Shown: piece by piece, positions 46,892 through 57,435 of the stretch
Layout of the letters: every line of letters starts with the position of its first letter
Position numbering within the stretch: position 1 is the first letter of the stretch
NCBI RefSeq assembly: GCF_035930445.1
Contig: NZ_CP142394.1
Location: forward strand, 2,513,501-2,577,500
From: Sphingopyxis chilensis
Lineage (GTDB): Bacteria > Pseudomonadota > Alphaproteobacteria > Sphingomonadales > Sphingomonadaceae
Reading direction: 5' to 3'
Length of the DNA: 64,000 nt
Position numbers and translations under genes: made by a program
The notes under the pieces: generated by a model
What the model saw: the letters and a program-made list of their open reading frames with translations, nothing else
Told to the model about the DNA's origin: nothing
The model's database searches: none

Positions 46892-47284
46892 TCAGCGCCG
46901 GCGATAGAGGGGGCCCGTCTCGAGCCCCGTGCGCCGCAGATGCGGCGGCAGATCGGACTGCGAAACCACCTGACGACGAACCGCCTGCGGATCGATCGTG
47001 CGATCGAAGGCGATGCCGAATTTGCCTTCGCCGACCCAGATGACGCGCCCCGCGACCCGTCCGACATTGCGCAGGTCGACCTCGACCGCCGCCCCTTGCG
47101 CTACGGCGACCTTGCCCTCGGCAAGCATCCCGCCGGGCGACAGGTTGCGCACGCGTACGGTAGCGGAGGCGCCGCCACTGGCGAGCACGGCCAACTGCGC
47201 CTGCATGAACAGACTGTCGCGATCGGCGGCGCGCGACAGCGCCGCGACTTCCTCGTCCACCGATGTCGGTCTTTGCGAATCCAT
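46892..47284 (-). CDS. PilZ domain protein
   Basis: A 130-residue protein with a PilZ fold: VRVRNLSPGGMLAEG and VAGRVIWVGEGKFGIAF. The conserved RxxxR c-di-GMP binding motif is not clear near the N-terminus, so ligand binding is uncertain. Confidence 0.8.
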   Translation of the reverse strand: MDSQRPTSVDEEVAALSRAADRDSLFMQAQLAVLASGGASATVRVRNLSPGGMLAEGKVAVAQGAAVEVDLRNVGRVAGRVIWVGEGKFGIAFDRTIDPQAVRRQVVSQSDLPPHLRRTGLETGPLYRRR

Positions 47285-47367
47285 TTGCGCCCCGTTTCTC
47301 TTCTATCGAGACGCGGAATCTAGGGGGCAGCGGTTGCCGAAACGTAAATGGGACACCGCCCCACGGA

Positions 47368-47829
47368 TCAATCCTCGCGTGAAATCCGCTCGTTACGCTC
47401 GTGGCGCTCCTGCGCCTCCAGCGTCATCGTCGCGATCGGGCGGGCTTGCAGCCGCGCGAGCGAGATCGGCTCGCCGGTCACCGCGCAATAACCATATTCG
47501 CCCTCTTCGATGCGGCGGATCGCCGAATCGATCTTGGCGATCAACTTGCGCTGGCGATCGCGGGTGCGCAGTTCGATCGCCCAGTCGGTCTCGCTCGACG
47601 CGCGATCGGCCAGGTCGGGCTCGCGCAGCGGGCCATCCTGAAGATGCGCCAGCGTCGATTCCGATTCGGACAGGATCGACTTTTTCCAGGCGAGGAGCAG
47701 GCCGCGAAAATAGTCCTGCTGCCGCTCGTTCATGAACTCTTCGTCGTCGCTGGGGACATAATCCGAATCGAGATTGGACCTGGCTTCACGAAGCGCGTCT
47801 GCGCCAACATCGGCAATCTTGGTCGGCAT
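47368..47829 (-). CDS. dksA: DksA family RNA polymerase-binding protein, one-cysteine form
   Basis: Works with ppGpp at RNA polymerase to control rRNA and amino-acid genes. 153 residues. N-terminal coiled-coil region with the DxxDxA-like DLADRASSETDWA, then RIEEGEYGYCAVTGEPISLARLQARPIATMT. Only one cysteine remains of the four of the E. coli zinc finger, the type common in alphaproteobacteria. Confidence 0.92.
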   Translation of the reverse strand: MPTKIADVGADALREARSNLDSDYVPSDDEEFMNERQQDYFRGLLLAWKKSILSESESTLAHLQDGPLREPDLADRASSETDWAIELRTRDRQRKLIAKIDSAIRRIEEGEYGYCAVTGEPISLARLQARPIATMTLEAQERHERNERISRED

Positions 47830-48269
47830 GAGGGGCTCTCGCGTCCTTTCCTGTCACCCGGCGGGCCGCAGGCAGCCTTTGGGAGTGGCGCGCCTATACC
47901 CAGCCACCGGCAACGATACAAGCGCCGAAGCTGCCGATAGCGACAAGGCGTGAAGCGGCGATGAACCATCCCCGCACCGGCGGCGATTCCGGGGTCCGAT
48001 CCGGTTCGAGGTCGCGTTCGAAAAGAGGCGCGATTTAGGTCCGAAAGTTAACCAACTGCACAGAATTACGGCATATTACGTGCTGTTTTGGGACAGATCA
48101 TGCATTTTTTGTTGATTCCGGGCCCCTTTTCCCGCTCTCGGACAGGCAAACGCGGTTAACAGAATTGCCGCGTTCACAAAGCTTTGGCCTTTTGAGTTAT
48201 AGCGAAGGTGAATGGGGGGGTGTCGGTCGATGGCGCTTCGCACCTGTAACGGGAAAGAAAGAGAAGCCT
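47830..48269. other. Intergenic stretch, 440 bases
   Basis: Divergent gap between dksA and the serine-repeat gene. An AT-rich part lies at about 48048-48116. AACGCGG-N12-CCGCGTT (48149-48174) makes a hairpin. CAGAATT recurs at 48061 and 48160. No gene is supported. Promoters for both neighbours must lie here. Confidence 0.45.
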
Positions 48270-49487
48270 ATGTCTGTCCGAATGGCCCTTGCCAAGCTTT
48301 GCGCCTGCACCTGCGGCGGGGCAATCATCGGTAGCGGCGCGATGCAGATCACGGATGTTCCGAAGGCCCGCGCCCAGGTCCAGTCCTGCTCACCCTGCGT
48401 CGCCAAGAAAAAGATCGTGCGCAAACGCCACGCGGCGCGCAAGCCGGTGAAGCGCGTGCGCCGCGTCGTCACGACGAAGAAAGTGATCCGCACCGCAACC
48501 CCGCAAACGCAGGTGGTGACGCAGACCATTCCCCTGCCCCCGATCCCCTACGCGCCCTTCCCGCAATCGGGATGGGAAGGCGGCGGCGGCAGCGGCGGCG
48601 GCGTGACGGTCATCGGCGGCGGCTTTGGCGGCGGGTTCGGTGGCGGCTTCTTCGGAGGTTTCTTCGGCGGCAGCTCGGGCGGCGGCAGCAGCGGCAGCAT
48701 CGTCGTCACCTCGACCACCACCGGGGGCCTCAGCTCGACCACCAGCACGTCTTCGGGCGTCTCGACCTCGACCGGCGGCGTCTCCACCTCTACCGGCGGC
48801 GTGAGCACGTCTACGGGCGGCGTCTCGACGTCCACCGGCGGCGTGTCGACCTCAACCGGCGGCGTGTCGACTTCGACCTCAACGGGCGGCGTCTCCACAT
48901 CGACCGGCAGCGTCAGCACCTCGACCTCGTCGGGCAATGTATCGACCTCGTCGGGTAACGTCAGCACCTCCTCGTCGAGCAGCAGTTCGTCGTCGAGTTC
49001 GTCGTCATCCTCCTCTTCCTCGTCGTCGAGTTCTTCCTCATCGGGCGGCTCGTCGAAAGGCGGCAGCTCGCACGGCCATGGCAGCTCGGGATGGGGAAGT
49101 TCCTCGCACGGCAGCTCATCGCACGGCAGTTCGTCGCGCGGCGGCAGTTCGACCAGTTCGGGCGGATCGAGCAGCAGCTCTTCGTCATCCTCCTCTTCGT
49201 CGAGCAGCAGCACGTCGAGCGGCGCGACCTCGTCGGGCGCGACCGGCGGCAGCAGCAGCTTCGGTTCGACCGGCGGCACCAGCTCGTCGTCCTCGTCGAG
49301 CAGCAGTTCGTCGTCGAGCTCCTCCTCGTCGAGCTCGGGCGGCAGCAGCAGCCATGGCGGCTCGTCGGGCGATCCGACCCCTGTTCCTGCGCCGCCGATG
49401 ATGCTATTGTTCGGCGCAGCAGCAGCCGCGCTGGTCGCGCGCCGCCGCGCAGCGAACCGCAACGACGACGACGCAAACGCGGCTTGA
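48270..49487 (+). CDS. Serine-repeat secreted protein with sorting-tail-like C-terminus
   Basis: A 405-residue protein. The N-terminus has a hydrophobic region and a cleavage site near ARAQ (about residue 35), then a lysine/arginine-rich part. After a glycine-rich block come repeats of VSTSTGG (six or more), followed by long runs of serine broken by glycine and histidine. The C-terminus PTPVPAPPMMLLFGAAAAAL then VARRR is a PEP-CTERM/VPAxx-like tail: motif, hydrophobic helix, arginines. Presumably exported and anchored or cleaved. The ribosome binding site GAAAGAGAAG is weak. Confidence 0.75.
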   Translation: MSVRMALAKLCACTCGGAIIGSGAMQITDVPKARAQVQSCSPCVAKKKIVRKRHAARKPVKRVRRVVTTKKVIRTATPQTQVVTQTIPLPPIPYAPFPQSGWEGGGGSGGGVTVIGGGFGGGFGGGFFGGFFGGSSGGGSSGSIVVTSTTTGGLSSTTSTSSGVSTSTGGVSTSTGGVSTSTGGVSTSTGGVSTSTGGVSTSTSTGGVSTSTGSVSTSTSSGNVSTSSGNVSTSSSSSSSSSSSSSSSSSSSSSSSSSGGSSKGGSSHGHGSSGWGSSSHGSSSHGSSSRGGSSTSSGGSSSSSSSSSSSSSSSTSSGATSSGATGGSSSFGSTGGTSSSSSSSSSSSSSSSSSSSGGSSSHGGSSGDPTPVPAPPMMLLFGAAAAALVARRRAANRNDDDANAA

Positions 49488-49533
49488 GAAATCCACTGGC
49501 GGTTTGGGGGGCTAACCCGGACCACCGAACTAA

Positions 49534-49562
49534 GGGCTGCCCCATCGGGGCGGCCCTTTTTA
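49534..49562 (+). terminator. Rho-independent terminator after the serine-repeat gene
   Basis: GGGCTGCCCC-AT-CGGGGCGGCCC followed by TTTTTA. Two nested stems of four and four bases; 47 bases after the stop. Confidence 0.75.
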
Positions 49563-49651
49563 TGCGCGGCCCATTCGCATCGACGCCGAGCCATCGGCCG
49601 TGACCCAGCAACAGGCTTGCGCCGCGCGGGCGGCCCCGCCATAGCCCCGCC

Positions 49652-50926
49652 ATGCACGATATCCGCCTGATCCGGGAAAATCCCGCAGCTTTCGACGCCG
49701 GCCTCGCGCGGCGCGGCCTCGAACCCCTGTCCGCCGAGATCCTCGCCGCCGACGCATCGCTGCGCGCGCTGCAGACCGAGATTCAGGGGGCGCTCGCACG
49801 CCGCAACGAAGCCTCGAAGCTGATCGGCCAGGCGATGGCCAGCGGCGACAAGGACCAGGCCGAGGCGCTGAAGTCCGAGGTCGCCGACCTCAAGACATCG
49901 CTTCCCGCAAAGGAAGAGGCCGAGCGCGAGCAGCTCGCGGCGCTGCAGGACAGGCTCGCCGCGCTGCCGAACCTGCCCGCCGACGACGTGCCCGATGGCG
50001 AGGATGAGGAGGGCAATGTCGAAATCGCCCGCTGGGGCACCCCGCGCAGCTTCGATTTCAAGCCCCGCGAACATGCCGATTTTGCCCCCGCGCTCGGGCT
50101 CGATTTCGAGACCGCGGCAAAGATGTCGGGCGCGCGCTTCGCTTTCCTGAAGGGCCAGATGGCGCGGCTCGAACGCGCGATCGGCCAATTCATGATCGAC
50201 AAGCAGACGATCGAGGCGGGCTACACCGAATGCGCGACGCCGCTGATGGTCCGCGACGAGGCCGCGTTCGGGACGACGCAGCTTCCCAAGTTTCGCGAGG
50301 ATCTGTTCCAGACCACCGATGGCCGCTGGCTTATCTCGACCTCCGAAATGAGCCTGACCAACGCGGTGCGCGAGGAAATCCTGCCCGATGCCGAGCTGCC
50401 GATCCGCATGACCGCGCTCACGCCCTGCTTCCGATCCGAAGCCGGGTCGGCGGGGCGCGACACCCGCGGCTATATCCGCCAGCACCAGTTCTGGAAGGTC
50501 GAGCTGGTCTCGATCGTCCGTCCCGAGGATTCGGACGCCGAACTGGAACGCAAGACGCGCGCCGCCGAGACGATCCTCGAGGCGCTCGAACTGCCGTACC
50601 GCAAGATGCTGCTGTGCAGCGGCGACATGGGTTTCGCGGCGCGCAAGACCTATGACCTCGAAGTCTGGTTGCCCGGACAGGACAGCTATCGCGAGATTTC
50701 GAGCTGTTCGAACTGCGGCGATTTCCAGGCGCGGCGCATGAACACGCGCTTTCGCCGCGAAGACGTAAAGGGCAATGAATTCGTACATACGCTGAACGGT
50801 TCGGGCCTCGCCGTGGGGCGCACGCTCGTCGCGATCCTCGAAAATTACCAGCAGGCCGATGGCAGCGTCGATATTCCAAAGGCACTGCTTCCCTACATGG
50901 GCGGAATTACCCGCCTGACGCCCTGA
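49652..50926 (+). CDS. serS: Seryl-tRNA synthetase
   Basis: Charges tRNA-Ser; 424 residues. N-terminal coiled coil (residues 30-105), class II motif 2 [45 protein letters not shown] as motif 3. No Shine-Dalgarno is clear; CTTGCG (49616) and CATAGC (49640) are placed so that transcription could begin at the ATG. Follows the serine-rich gene by 165 bases. Confidence 0.97.
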   Translation: MHDIRLIRENPAAFDAGLARRGLEPLSAEILAADASLRALQTEIQGALARRNEASKLIGQAMASGDKDQAEALKSEVADLKTSLPAKEEAEREQLAALQDRLAALPNLPADDVPDGEDEEGNVEIARWGTPRSFDFKPREHADFAPALGLDFETAAKMSGARFAFLKGQMARLERAIGQFMIDKQTIEAGYTECATPLMVRDEAAFGTTQLPKFREDLFQTTDGRWLISTSEMSLTNAVREEILPDAELPIRMTALTPCFRSEAGSAGRDTRGYIRQHQFWKVELVSIVRPEDSDAELERKTRAAETILEALELPYRKMLLCSGDMGFAARKTYDLEVWLPGQDSYREISSCSNCGDFQARRMNTRFRREDVKGNEFVHTLNGSGLAVGRTLVAILENYQQADGSVDIPKALLPYMGGITRLTP

Positions 50927-50929
50927 TCC

Positions 50930-51023
50930 GTCATTGCGAGCGCAGCGAAGCACTCTCCAGCCTTCGGCCTCGCGCGACCTTTCCCGCTGGAGATTGCTTC
51001 GTCGCTGCGCTCCTCGCAATGAC
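50930..51023. repeat. Inverted repeat, family D
   Basis: GTCATTGCGAGCGCAGCGAA at 50930 and TTCGTCGCTGCGCTCCTCGC...GAC ending at 51023 pair, with inner CTCTCCAGC and GCTGGAGA. It lies between serS and surE. Confidence 0.9.
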
Positions 51024-51043
51024 GACCGGTATGGATTGAGATC

Positions 51044-51808
51044 ATGCGCATCCTCCTCACCAACGACGACGGTTACCACGCCCCCGGCATGGCGGTGCTC
51101 GAAGCGATTGCGCGCCAGCTCAGCGACGACATCTGGGTCTGCGCTCCCGCCGAGGAGCAATCGGGCGCCGGTCATTCGCTCACCCTGTCGCGCCCCGTGC
51201 GCATCCGCGAGCATGGCGGGCGGCGCTGGTCGTGCAGCGGCACCCCGACCGATTCGGTGATGATGGCGATCGGCAAGCTGATGCCCGAAAAGCCGGACCT
51301 GATCCTGTCGGGCGTCAACCGCGGCGCCAACCTGGGCGACGATGTGACTTACTCGGGCACCGTCTCGGCGGCGATCGAGGGCGCGCTGGCGGGCATCCCG
51401 GCGATCGCGCTCAGCCAAGTCTATGCGCGCGAGGGCATGGGCGACAGCGTGCCGTTCGAGGCGGCCGAAGCCTGGGGCGCGAAGGTGCTGCGCCCGCTGC
51501 TCGACATGGACATGGCGCCGCGCACGCTGATCAACATCAACTTCCCCGCGCTTCCCGCCGCCGAGGTCAAGGGCATCCGCGTTACCCGCCAGGGTTTCCA
51601 CGACTACGGCCGCGGCTCGATCGTCGAGGGCACCGACCCGCGCGGCTATCACTATTACTGGTTCGGCCTCCACGGCATCGAGCATAGCCTGGGGCACGAC
51701 AGCGATCTGGAAGCGATCGACGACCATTATATCTCGGTCACCCCGCTCCAGCTCGACCTGACGCATGATGCGTCACTGGCGGCATTGCGCGGCGCCTACG
51801 GCGGTTGA
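51044..51808 (+). CDS. surE: 5'/3'-nucleotidase SurE
   Basis: Metal-dependent phosphatase for nucleotides, 254 residues. MRILLTNDDGYHAPGM, VCAPAEEQSGAGHSLTL and SGVNRGANLGDDVTYSGTV hold the metal and substrate sites. Usual neighbour of serS in alphaproteobacteria. Confidence 0.96.
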   Translation: MRILLTNDDGYHAPGMAVLEAIARQLSDDIWVCAPAEEQSGAGHSLTLSRPVRIREHGGRRWSCSGTPTDSVMMAIGKLMPEKPDLILSGVNRGANLGDDVTYSGTVSAAIEGALAGIPAIALSQVYAREGMGDSVPFEAAEAWGAKVLRPLLDMDMAPRTLININFPALPAAEVKGIRVTRQGFHDYGRGSIVEGTDPRGYHYYWFGLHGIEHSLGHDSDLEAIDDHYISVTPLQLDLTHDASLAALRGAYGG

Positions 51809-51922
51809 GCGCGACGTCATCGGGCGCGCCGGGACGACCGGGCAGGTGCCGACACCACAACTGCATTTCCAGTTGCACAAAAATCGCATACCCGTCGATC
51901 CGATGAAGCAACTGCCGCCCCG

Positions 51923-52990
51923 ATGAGCAAGCGTCCCGTGTCAAAACTGAAACTGCAACACCGGTTTCAGCCGCTGCGCCGCGCCAGCAAATGGCCGGTG
52001 TGGGCCGACGTAAGCGCGCGGCTCTTGCTGGCCTTTTTCCTGATCGGTATCGTCGTATTGGTCCATTGGATCGATCGCGAGGGATTGATCGACCATCACG
52101 ACGGCCACATCAGCTTCCTCGACGTCGTCTATTTCACGATGATTTCTGTGACGACGACGGGCTTTGGCGACATTGCGCCGATTTCCGATCGCTCGCGCCT
52201 GATCGAGGCGGTGATCGTCACCCCGATCCGCATCATGGTGCTCTTCATTTTCGTCGGCACCGCCTATAATTTCGTCCTCAAACGCACATGGGAAAAATGG
52301 CGCATGGCCCGTATCCAGGCAAAGCTCACCAACCATATCGTCGTGCTCGGCTTCGGCATCAGCGGCAGCGAGGCGGTCCGCGAACTGATCGCGCGCGGCA
52401 CCGACCCGGCGTGTGTCGTGGTCATCGACGAATCGGCGGCGCGGATCGCCGAGGCCGAAGCGATGGGCTGCAACGTGCTGCAGGGCGACGCGTCGAACGA
52501 CGACACGTTGATCGACGTGCATATCTCGCGCGCGCAATCTGTGCTGGTTTCGGCGGGGCGCGATGACACCTCGATCCTGATGGTCCTCACCGTTCGCCAC
52601 CTCGCGCCGCATGTGCCGATCAGCGTCGTCATCCGCGCGCAGGATAACGAGCTGCTCGCGCGGCAGGCGGGCGCGAACAATGTCATCAATCCGGTCAGCT
52701 TCACCGGCCTGCTCCTCGCGGGATCGGCGCAGGGCGCGCATGTCGCTGACTATATGGCGGACCTCGCGAGCATCGGCGGCCGCGTCCAGCTGCGCGAACG
52801 CGCGGTAGGTGCCGAGGAAATCGGCCGCAGCATCGACCAACTCGCAAGCGGCGGCCGCGGGCTGCGCATTTATCGCGGCGGAAAGCCCTATGGCTTTTGG
52901 GAACCCGAATCGCAGCGGCTCGAACAGGGCGACCTGATCGTCGAGGTCGTCCGCTGCGAGGAATGTGAAGCGAGTGTTCCCGGCGGCTAG
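51923..52990 (+). CDS. Potassium channel with RCK/TrkA-N domain
   Basis: A 355-residue channel. Two membrane helices at about 30-50 and 100-120 flank a pore with selectivity filter TTTGFGD. A cytoplasmic RCK domain follows: [17 protein letters not shown], a Rossmann glycine motif, VVVIDE and VLQGDAS; a C-terminal part binds a ligand. Gates on a nucleotide or calcium-like signal in relatives. Starts at an ATG with little Shine-Dalgarno. Confidence 0.9.
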   Translation: MSKRPVSKLKLQHRFQPLRRASKWPVWADVSARLLLAFFLIGIVVLVHWIDREGLIDHHDGHISFLDVVYFTMISVTTTGFGDIAPISDRSRLIEAVIVTPIRIMVLFIFVGTAYNFVLKRTWEKWRMARIQAKLTNHIVVLGFGISGSEAVRELIARGTDPACVVVIDESAARIAEAEAMGCNVLQGDASNDDTLIDVHISRAQSVLVSAGRDDTSILMVLTVRHLAPHVPISVVIRAQDNELLARQAGANNVINPVSFTGLLLAGSAQGAHVADYMADLASIGGRVQLRERAVGAEEIGRSIDQLASGGRGLRIYRGGKPYGFWEPESQRLEQGDLIVEVVRCEECEASVPGG

Positions 52991-53316
52991 CCGCGCCAGT
53001 AGAGCCAGCCCGCCCACAGCCAGCCGATGATCAGCAAGCCGCCGCCGATCGGCGTGACCGCGCCGAGCCAGCGCGGCGCACCGAGCGCCATCATATATAG
53101 GGTAATCGAAAAGATGGCGGCACCGCCGAGCAGCATGATCGCCGGCCCGCGAGCGAAACCCATGATCGCCAGCGCCGCCACCGCGTGGACGAGCTGATAG
53201 ATCCCGCCGGTGCGCAGCCATTCGGCCTCCTGCTGGCCCGCGGCGCCGTGCGCACCGAACGCGCCCGCCGCGACCGCCATCGCCGCCGAAATCGCTGCAA
53301 ACGCACCAATTGCCAT
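52987..53316 (-). CDS. DUF423 membrane protein
   Basis: A 109-residue inner membrane protein with four helices. AAGAFGAHG and [15 protein letters not shown] are DUF423/TMEM256 features. AAAGGA eight bases before the ATG at 53316. Convergent with the channel gene, overlapping by four bases. Confidence 0.88.
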   Translation of the reverse strand: MAIGAFAAISAAMAVAAGAFGAHGAAGQQEAEWLRTGGIYQLVHAVAALAIMGFARGPAIMLLGGAAIFSITLYMMALGAPRWLGAVTPIGGGLLIIGWLWAGWLYWRG

Positions 53317-53408
53317 CACCGCTATCCTTTCGACCGAACCGCGCGCTCCATGCCCGCGCGCTCCGCGCGTGACAAGGGCCGCAAAATCGACTATGCGCGC
53401 CGCCAATC

Positions 53409-54776
53409 ATGACAGTCAAAACGCTCCCCACCCAGCCGAAGGTCGGCATGGTTTCGCTCGGCTGCCCCAAGGCGCTCGTCGACAGTGAACGGATTCTGAC
53501 CAAGCTGCGCGCCGACGGCTACGGCCTCTCGCCCGACTATGCGGGCGCCGACGTCGTGCTCGTCAACACCTGCGGCTTCCTCGACTCGGCGAAGGAAGAA
53601 AGCCTCGAGGCGATCGGCGAGGCGATGGCCGAGAATGGCCGCGTCATCGTCACCGGCTGCATGGGCAACGAGGCCGAGGTTATTCGCGCGCGTTTTCCCA
53701 ACGTGCTCGCGGTCACCGGCGCGCATCAGTACGAGCAGGTCGTCGACGCGGTCCACGACGCCGCGCCGCCGACCCAAGGGCCGTTCGTCGACCTCGTCCC
53801 CGAGGGCGGGCTGAAACTGACGCCGCGCCACTACAGCTATCTCAAGATCAGCGAAGGCTGCAACCACAGCTGCTCCTTCTGCATCATCCCCGATCTGCGC
53901 GGCAAACTCGTCAGCCGCCGCATCGACGCGGTGCTGCGCGAGGCCGAAAAGCTCGTCACCGCAGGGACCAAGGAGCTGCTGGTCATCAGCCAGGACACCT
54001 CGGCTTACGGCGTCGACATCCGCCACGACCCGCGCCAGTGGAAGGGCCGCGAAGTCCGCGCCCATATGACCGACCTCGCGCGCGAACTCGGCCAATTGAA
54101 GACCAGCGAAGGCAAGGCCCCGTGGGTTCGCCTCCACTATGTCTACCCCTACCCGCACGTCGACGCGGTGATCCCGCTGATGGCCGAGGGGCTGCTCACG
54201 CCTTATCTCGACATCCCCTTCCAGCATGCGAGCCCGAGCGTGCTCAAGCGCATGAGGCGCCCCGCGAACGAAGCGAAGGTGCTCGAACGGCTGAAAAGCT
54301 GGCGCGCCATCGCCCCCGACATCTCGATCCGATCGAGCTTCGTCGTCGGCTTCCCCGGCGAGACCAAAGCCGATTTCCAATATCTGCTCGACTGGCTCGA
54401 CGAAGCCCAGCTCGACCGCGTCGGCGCCTTCCGCTTCGAACCCGTCGCGGGCGCACAGGCGAACGCGCTCGACAATCCGGTGCCCGAGGAGGTCAAGGAA
54501 GAGCGCTACCAGCGCATCATGGCGAAGACCGCCGCGATCAGCGCCGCCAAGCTCGAAGCCAAGATCGGCCGCACCCTGCCCGTCATTATCGACGAGGTCG
54601 GCGACGCGGATGAAGACGGCAGCATCGGCGCCACCGGCCGCTCGCAGGCTGACGCGCCGGAGATCGACGGCCATGTCTATCTGCGCGACGTCGCTGCGAC
54701 GCTGAAGGCCGGCGATATCGTCGATGTCGAAATCGAGGATGCCGACGAGCATGACCTGTTCGGGGTGGTCGTCTAA
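53409..54776 (+). CDS. rimO: Ribosomal protein S12 methylthiotransferase
   Basis: Adds a methylthio group to Asp88 of S12 by radical SAM chemistry; 455 residues. N-terminal MTTase domain with [17 protein letters not shown] and TGCMG cysteines; radical [15 protein letters not shown] domain at the C-terminus. Confidence 0.96.
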   Translation: MTVKTLPTQPKVGMVSLGCPKALVDSERILTKLRADGYGLSPDYAGADVVLVNTCGFLDSAKEESLEAIGEAMAENGRVIVTGCMGNEAEVIRARFPNVLAVTGAHQYEQVVDAVHDAAPPTQGPFVDLVPEGGLKLTPRHYSYLKISEGCNHSCSFCIIPDLRGKLVSRRIDAVLREAEKLVTAGTKELLVISQDTSAYGVDIRHDPRQWKGREVRAHMTDLARELGQLKTSEGKAPWVRLHYVYPYPHVDAVIPLMAEGLLTPYLDIPFQHASPSVLKRMRRPANEAKVLERLKSWRAIAPDISIRSSFVVGFPGETKADFQYLLDWLDEAQLDRVGAFRFEPVAGAQANALDNPVPEEVKEERYQRIMAKTAAISAAKLEAKIGRTLPVIIDEVGDADEDGSIGATGRSQADAPEIDGHVYLRDVAATLKAGDIVDVEIEDADEHDLFGVVV

Positions 54777-56335
54777 CCGCCCGATTGCGACGAGGCGGGC
54801 GCCTGCTGCTCCAGCCAGCGTTTGCCGGCGGGCGTGACAAGCGAGGACGGCAGGTCGCGTCCGACCTCGTTATAGACCGCGGCCACGTCGGGGCGCGCCT
54901 TGAGCGGCAGGAAATTATCCTCTCCATCCGTCCGCACGGCCTGCGTCGTGAACTCCTGCCCTTGCAGATTGCGCAGCATGTCTGTGCGCAGCTGGGGATC
55001 GCGGAGCGCCTCGATCACAATCTCCGCGGCTCGATCGCTCCGTCCGGCGCATTGCAACGCCTCGACCGCCGCCGACGGCGAGTCGGTGCGGTTTTTCTCC
55101 ACGGTGGCGAGCAGCGGCAGCGATTCAGCCTCCCGACCGAGTTTCTCCAGCGCGCAGGCGCGGTCCGCGGCGAGAAACTGCCGCACATAGGGGCTGCCAT
55201 ATTGGCTTGCCACAAAGATGGCACGCTCGGATGCCGCCAACGCCTTCTCCCAGTCGCCCATTCTCGCCAGGCGGGCGGCCCGATTCGCGACGAAGTTGAC
55301 CAGCCAACCATTCTTGTTCGCATCGAACGGGATCGCAGCCATCGCGTCGAACAGCGCGTTCGCTTCCGCTTCGCGCCCCAGTCCGTCCAGCGCATTGGCC
55401 CGCGAATCGAGGGCCCAGAAATGATATTCGCCCAGCGTCTCGAACTTCGCCGGATCGGCGAAAGTCTCGGTCAGCGCCAACACCTCGTCATAACGGCCGG
55501 CCTCGTCGAGCGCGGTGACAAGCGCCGACAGCTTCTCGACATCCTCGGGACTCCGGCGCCGGTCGGCCCGCGCCCTTCCGATATTGGTTTCGAACGCGGT
55601 CGCCATGTTCGGCCCCGCGCTGCGTTCAAGCTCGGGCCAGAAAGCGGAATAGCGGCGATCGGCGAGCAGGCGGAAATACCAAATGGGCTCGGTGATGCTG
55701 TCGAGCAGCGGCCTCGCGGCCTCGATATTGCCGGCCTCTACCTCGCGCATGAACACGCTCTCGCGGACATTATCCCGGTCACGGTCAGACAGGGTCCGGA
55801 AGATCGGCGCATTTACGAAGCGGCGGTTCAGGGCCAATGCCAGATCGGGTCGGTCGGCCTCCGCCAGCTTGCGGCCCAGCCAGCGAAAATTGTTGATCGG
55901 GTCAGCCAGTCCGCCCGCGTCGGCAGGCTTCATCGTCCCGGCGATCAGGCGGTCTATAGCCGCATCATATTGCTTCGCTTCCAGCGCAATCATCACCGTG
56001 GCGATCGGCGCCACGACCGGGCCGTTTACCTTTTCGTTCTTGATCAGCAGCGCATAAGCCTCGTCATAACGCTTCTCGTCGATCGCGCATTGCAGGTCGA
56101 ACCGCAGCTTGAACGAGACAAAGCTCGGATCGAAAGATTTCCGCCGCACGATCTCCGTCAGGACCGGGACCATGTCTCGGCACGCGCTCGTCCCTTCCGC
56201 GGCGTAGAGCGCCGTAGCCCGCTTCAGCAGCGCGTCATTATCGAGGCTGGCCGGGTCGACTGCGGGCGTCTCGGTTCCCCGCACCCCGGACGACAAAAAG
56301 GCGAACAGGAGCAAACCAACGGCCCAGAATCTCAA
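54773..56335 (-). CDS. Secreted protein of helical repeats, unrecognised
   Basis: A 520-residue protein with signal peptide ([15 protein letters not shown]) and a long all-helical body reading like TPR or SEL1-type repeats ([40 protein letters not shown]). No family recognised. TTG start at 56335 with GGAGG seven bases upstream. Convergent with rimO, overlap four bases. Confidence 0.65.
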   Translation of the reverse strand: MRFWAVGLLLFAFLSSGVRGTETPAVDPASLDNDALLKRATALYAAEGTSACRDMVPVLTEIVRRKSFDPSFVSFKLRFDLQCAIDEKRYDEAYALLIKNEKVNGPVVAPIATVMIALEAKQYDAAIDRLIAGTMKPADAGGLADPINNFRWLGRKLAEADRPDLALALNRRFVNAPIFRTLSDRDRDNVRESVFMREVEAGNIEAARPLLDSITEPIWYFRLLADRRYSAFWPELERSAGPNMATAFETNIGRARADRRRSPEDVEKLSALVTALDEAGRYDEVLALTETFADPAKFETLGEYHFWALDSRANALDGLGREAEANALFDAMAAIPFDANKNGWLVNFVANRAARLARMGDWEKALAASERAIFVASQYGSPYVRQFLAADRACALEKLGREAESLPLLATVEKNRTDSPSAAVEALQCAGRSDRAAEIVIEALRDPQLRTDMLRNLQGQEFTTQAVRTDGEDNFLPLKARPDVAAVYNEVGRDLPSSLVTPAGKRWLEQQAPASSQSGG

Positions 56336-56406
56336 ACCACATCCTCCCCGCCTGATCGCAGACGAACATGAAGCGGTTTGGCCCGCCTGTCAAAAGCCGT
56401 CAAAGG

Positions 56407-57420
56407 TCAGAACAGCCGCGTGATCCCATAGAAGGCCGCCGCGACGAGCGCGCTCGCCGGGATGGTGATGAACCACGCCGCGACGACATTGCCCGCAACA
56501 CCCCAGCGCACCGCGCTCGCGCGGCGCGCGACGCCGGCGCCGATGATGCTGCCGGTGATCGTATGCGTCGTTGATACCGGGATGCCGAGCAGGCTGGCGG
56601 TGAACACCATGATCGACCCGCCGGTCGACGCGGCAAAGCCCTGATGATGCGACAGCTTGGTGATCCGCCCGCCCATCGTCTCGATAATCTTCCACCCGCC
56701 GGAGAGCGTACCGATCGCGATGGCGATATAGCAGCTGAACGCAACCCAGTGCGGGACATGGAACTCGCCCGACAGATAGCCGGTCGAATAGAGGAGGACA
56801 GCGATGATCCCCATCGTCTTCTGCGCGTCGTTGAGCCCGTGGCTCAGCGAATAGGCGGCGGACGAAAAGAGGTGGAGGGTGCGGAAGGTGCTCTCCGCGA
56901 ATTTCGCCGTAGCGCGGCGTAGAGCCCAGCTGCTGACCAGCATCACCAGCATCGCGAGCACCATGCCGAGCATTGGCGACAGGAAGATAGCGATGACGGT
57001 CTTGTTGAGCCCGGTCCACTGGATACCCTCGAATCCCGCGTGCGCCACGCCCGCGCCGACGATCCCGCCGACGAGCGCGTGGCTCGACGAGGAGGGAATG
57101 CCCTTGAGCCAGGTGACGACGTTCCAGAACATCGCCCCGACCAGCGCGCCGAACACCACGGCAGGCGTCACCAGATCCTTGTCGATCAGTCCCGCGCCGA
57201 TCGTCTCGGCCACCTTGTGCAGCGCCGGAAAGGCGAGGCTGAGGAAATAGGCGGCGAAGTTGAAGAAGGCGGCGAAGATCACCGCCTGAACCGGCTTCAG
57301 CAGGCGCGTCGCGACCACCGTCGCGATGCTGTTCGCGGCGTCGTGCAGCCCGTTCAGGAAGTCGAACGCCAGCGCGAGGATGACGAGGCCGACGAGGAGC
57401 GGAAAAGCGAGTTCGTGCAT
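56407..57420 (-). CDS. Low-affinity inorganic phosphate transporter (PiT family)
   Basis: Takes up metal-phosphate with protons; 337 residues with about ten helices. Signature FDFLNGLHDAANSIATVV at the N-terminus and a matching copy later (AYSLSHGLNDAQKTMGIIA). GIPSSSSHALVGGIVGAGV and GIPVSTTHTITGSI are the paired pore loops. It follows the Nudix-DUF47 gene by 15 bases and is surely co-transcribed. Confidence 0.95.
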   Translation of the reverse strand: MHELAFPLLVGLVILALAFDFLNGLHDAANSIATVVATRLLKPVQAVIFAAFFNFAAYFLSLAFPALHKVAETIGAGLIDKDLVTPAVVFGALVGAMFWNVVTWLKGIPSSSSHALVGGIVGAGVAHAGFEGIQWTGLNKTVIAIFLSPMLGMVLAMLVMLVSSWALRRATAKFAESTFRTLHLFSSAAYSLSHGLNDAQKTMGIIAVLLYSTGYLSGEFHVPHWVAFSCYIAIAIGTLSGGWKIIETMGGRITKLSHHQGFAASTGGSIMVFTASLLGIPVSTTHTITGSIIGAGVARRASAVRWGVAGNVVAAWFITIPASALVAAAFYGITRLF

Positions 57421-57435
57421 CGGGACGCCCCTCGC

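Noticed and set aside
48760..49370. Short regular repeats that could be mistaken for a CRISPR array
   Set aside because: They are in-frame repeats of VSTSTGG and serine codons, without spacers of equal length or a conserved palindromic repeat, and no cas genes are near.
48548..51766. A 1072-codon open frame on the minus strand
   Set aside because: It runs antisense through the serine-repeat gene, serS and most of surE. Its content is the complement of their codons, rich in leucine, proline and glutamate repeats opposite the serine runs. High GC removes stop codons; no start signal or family.
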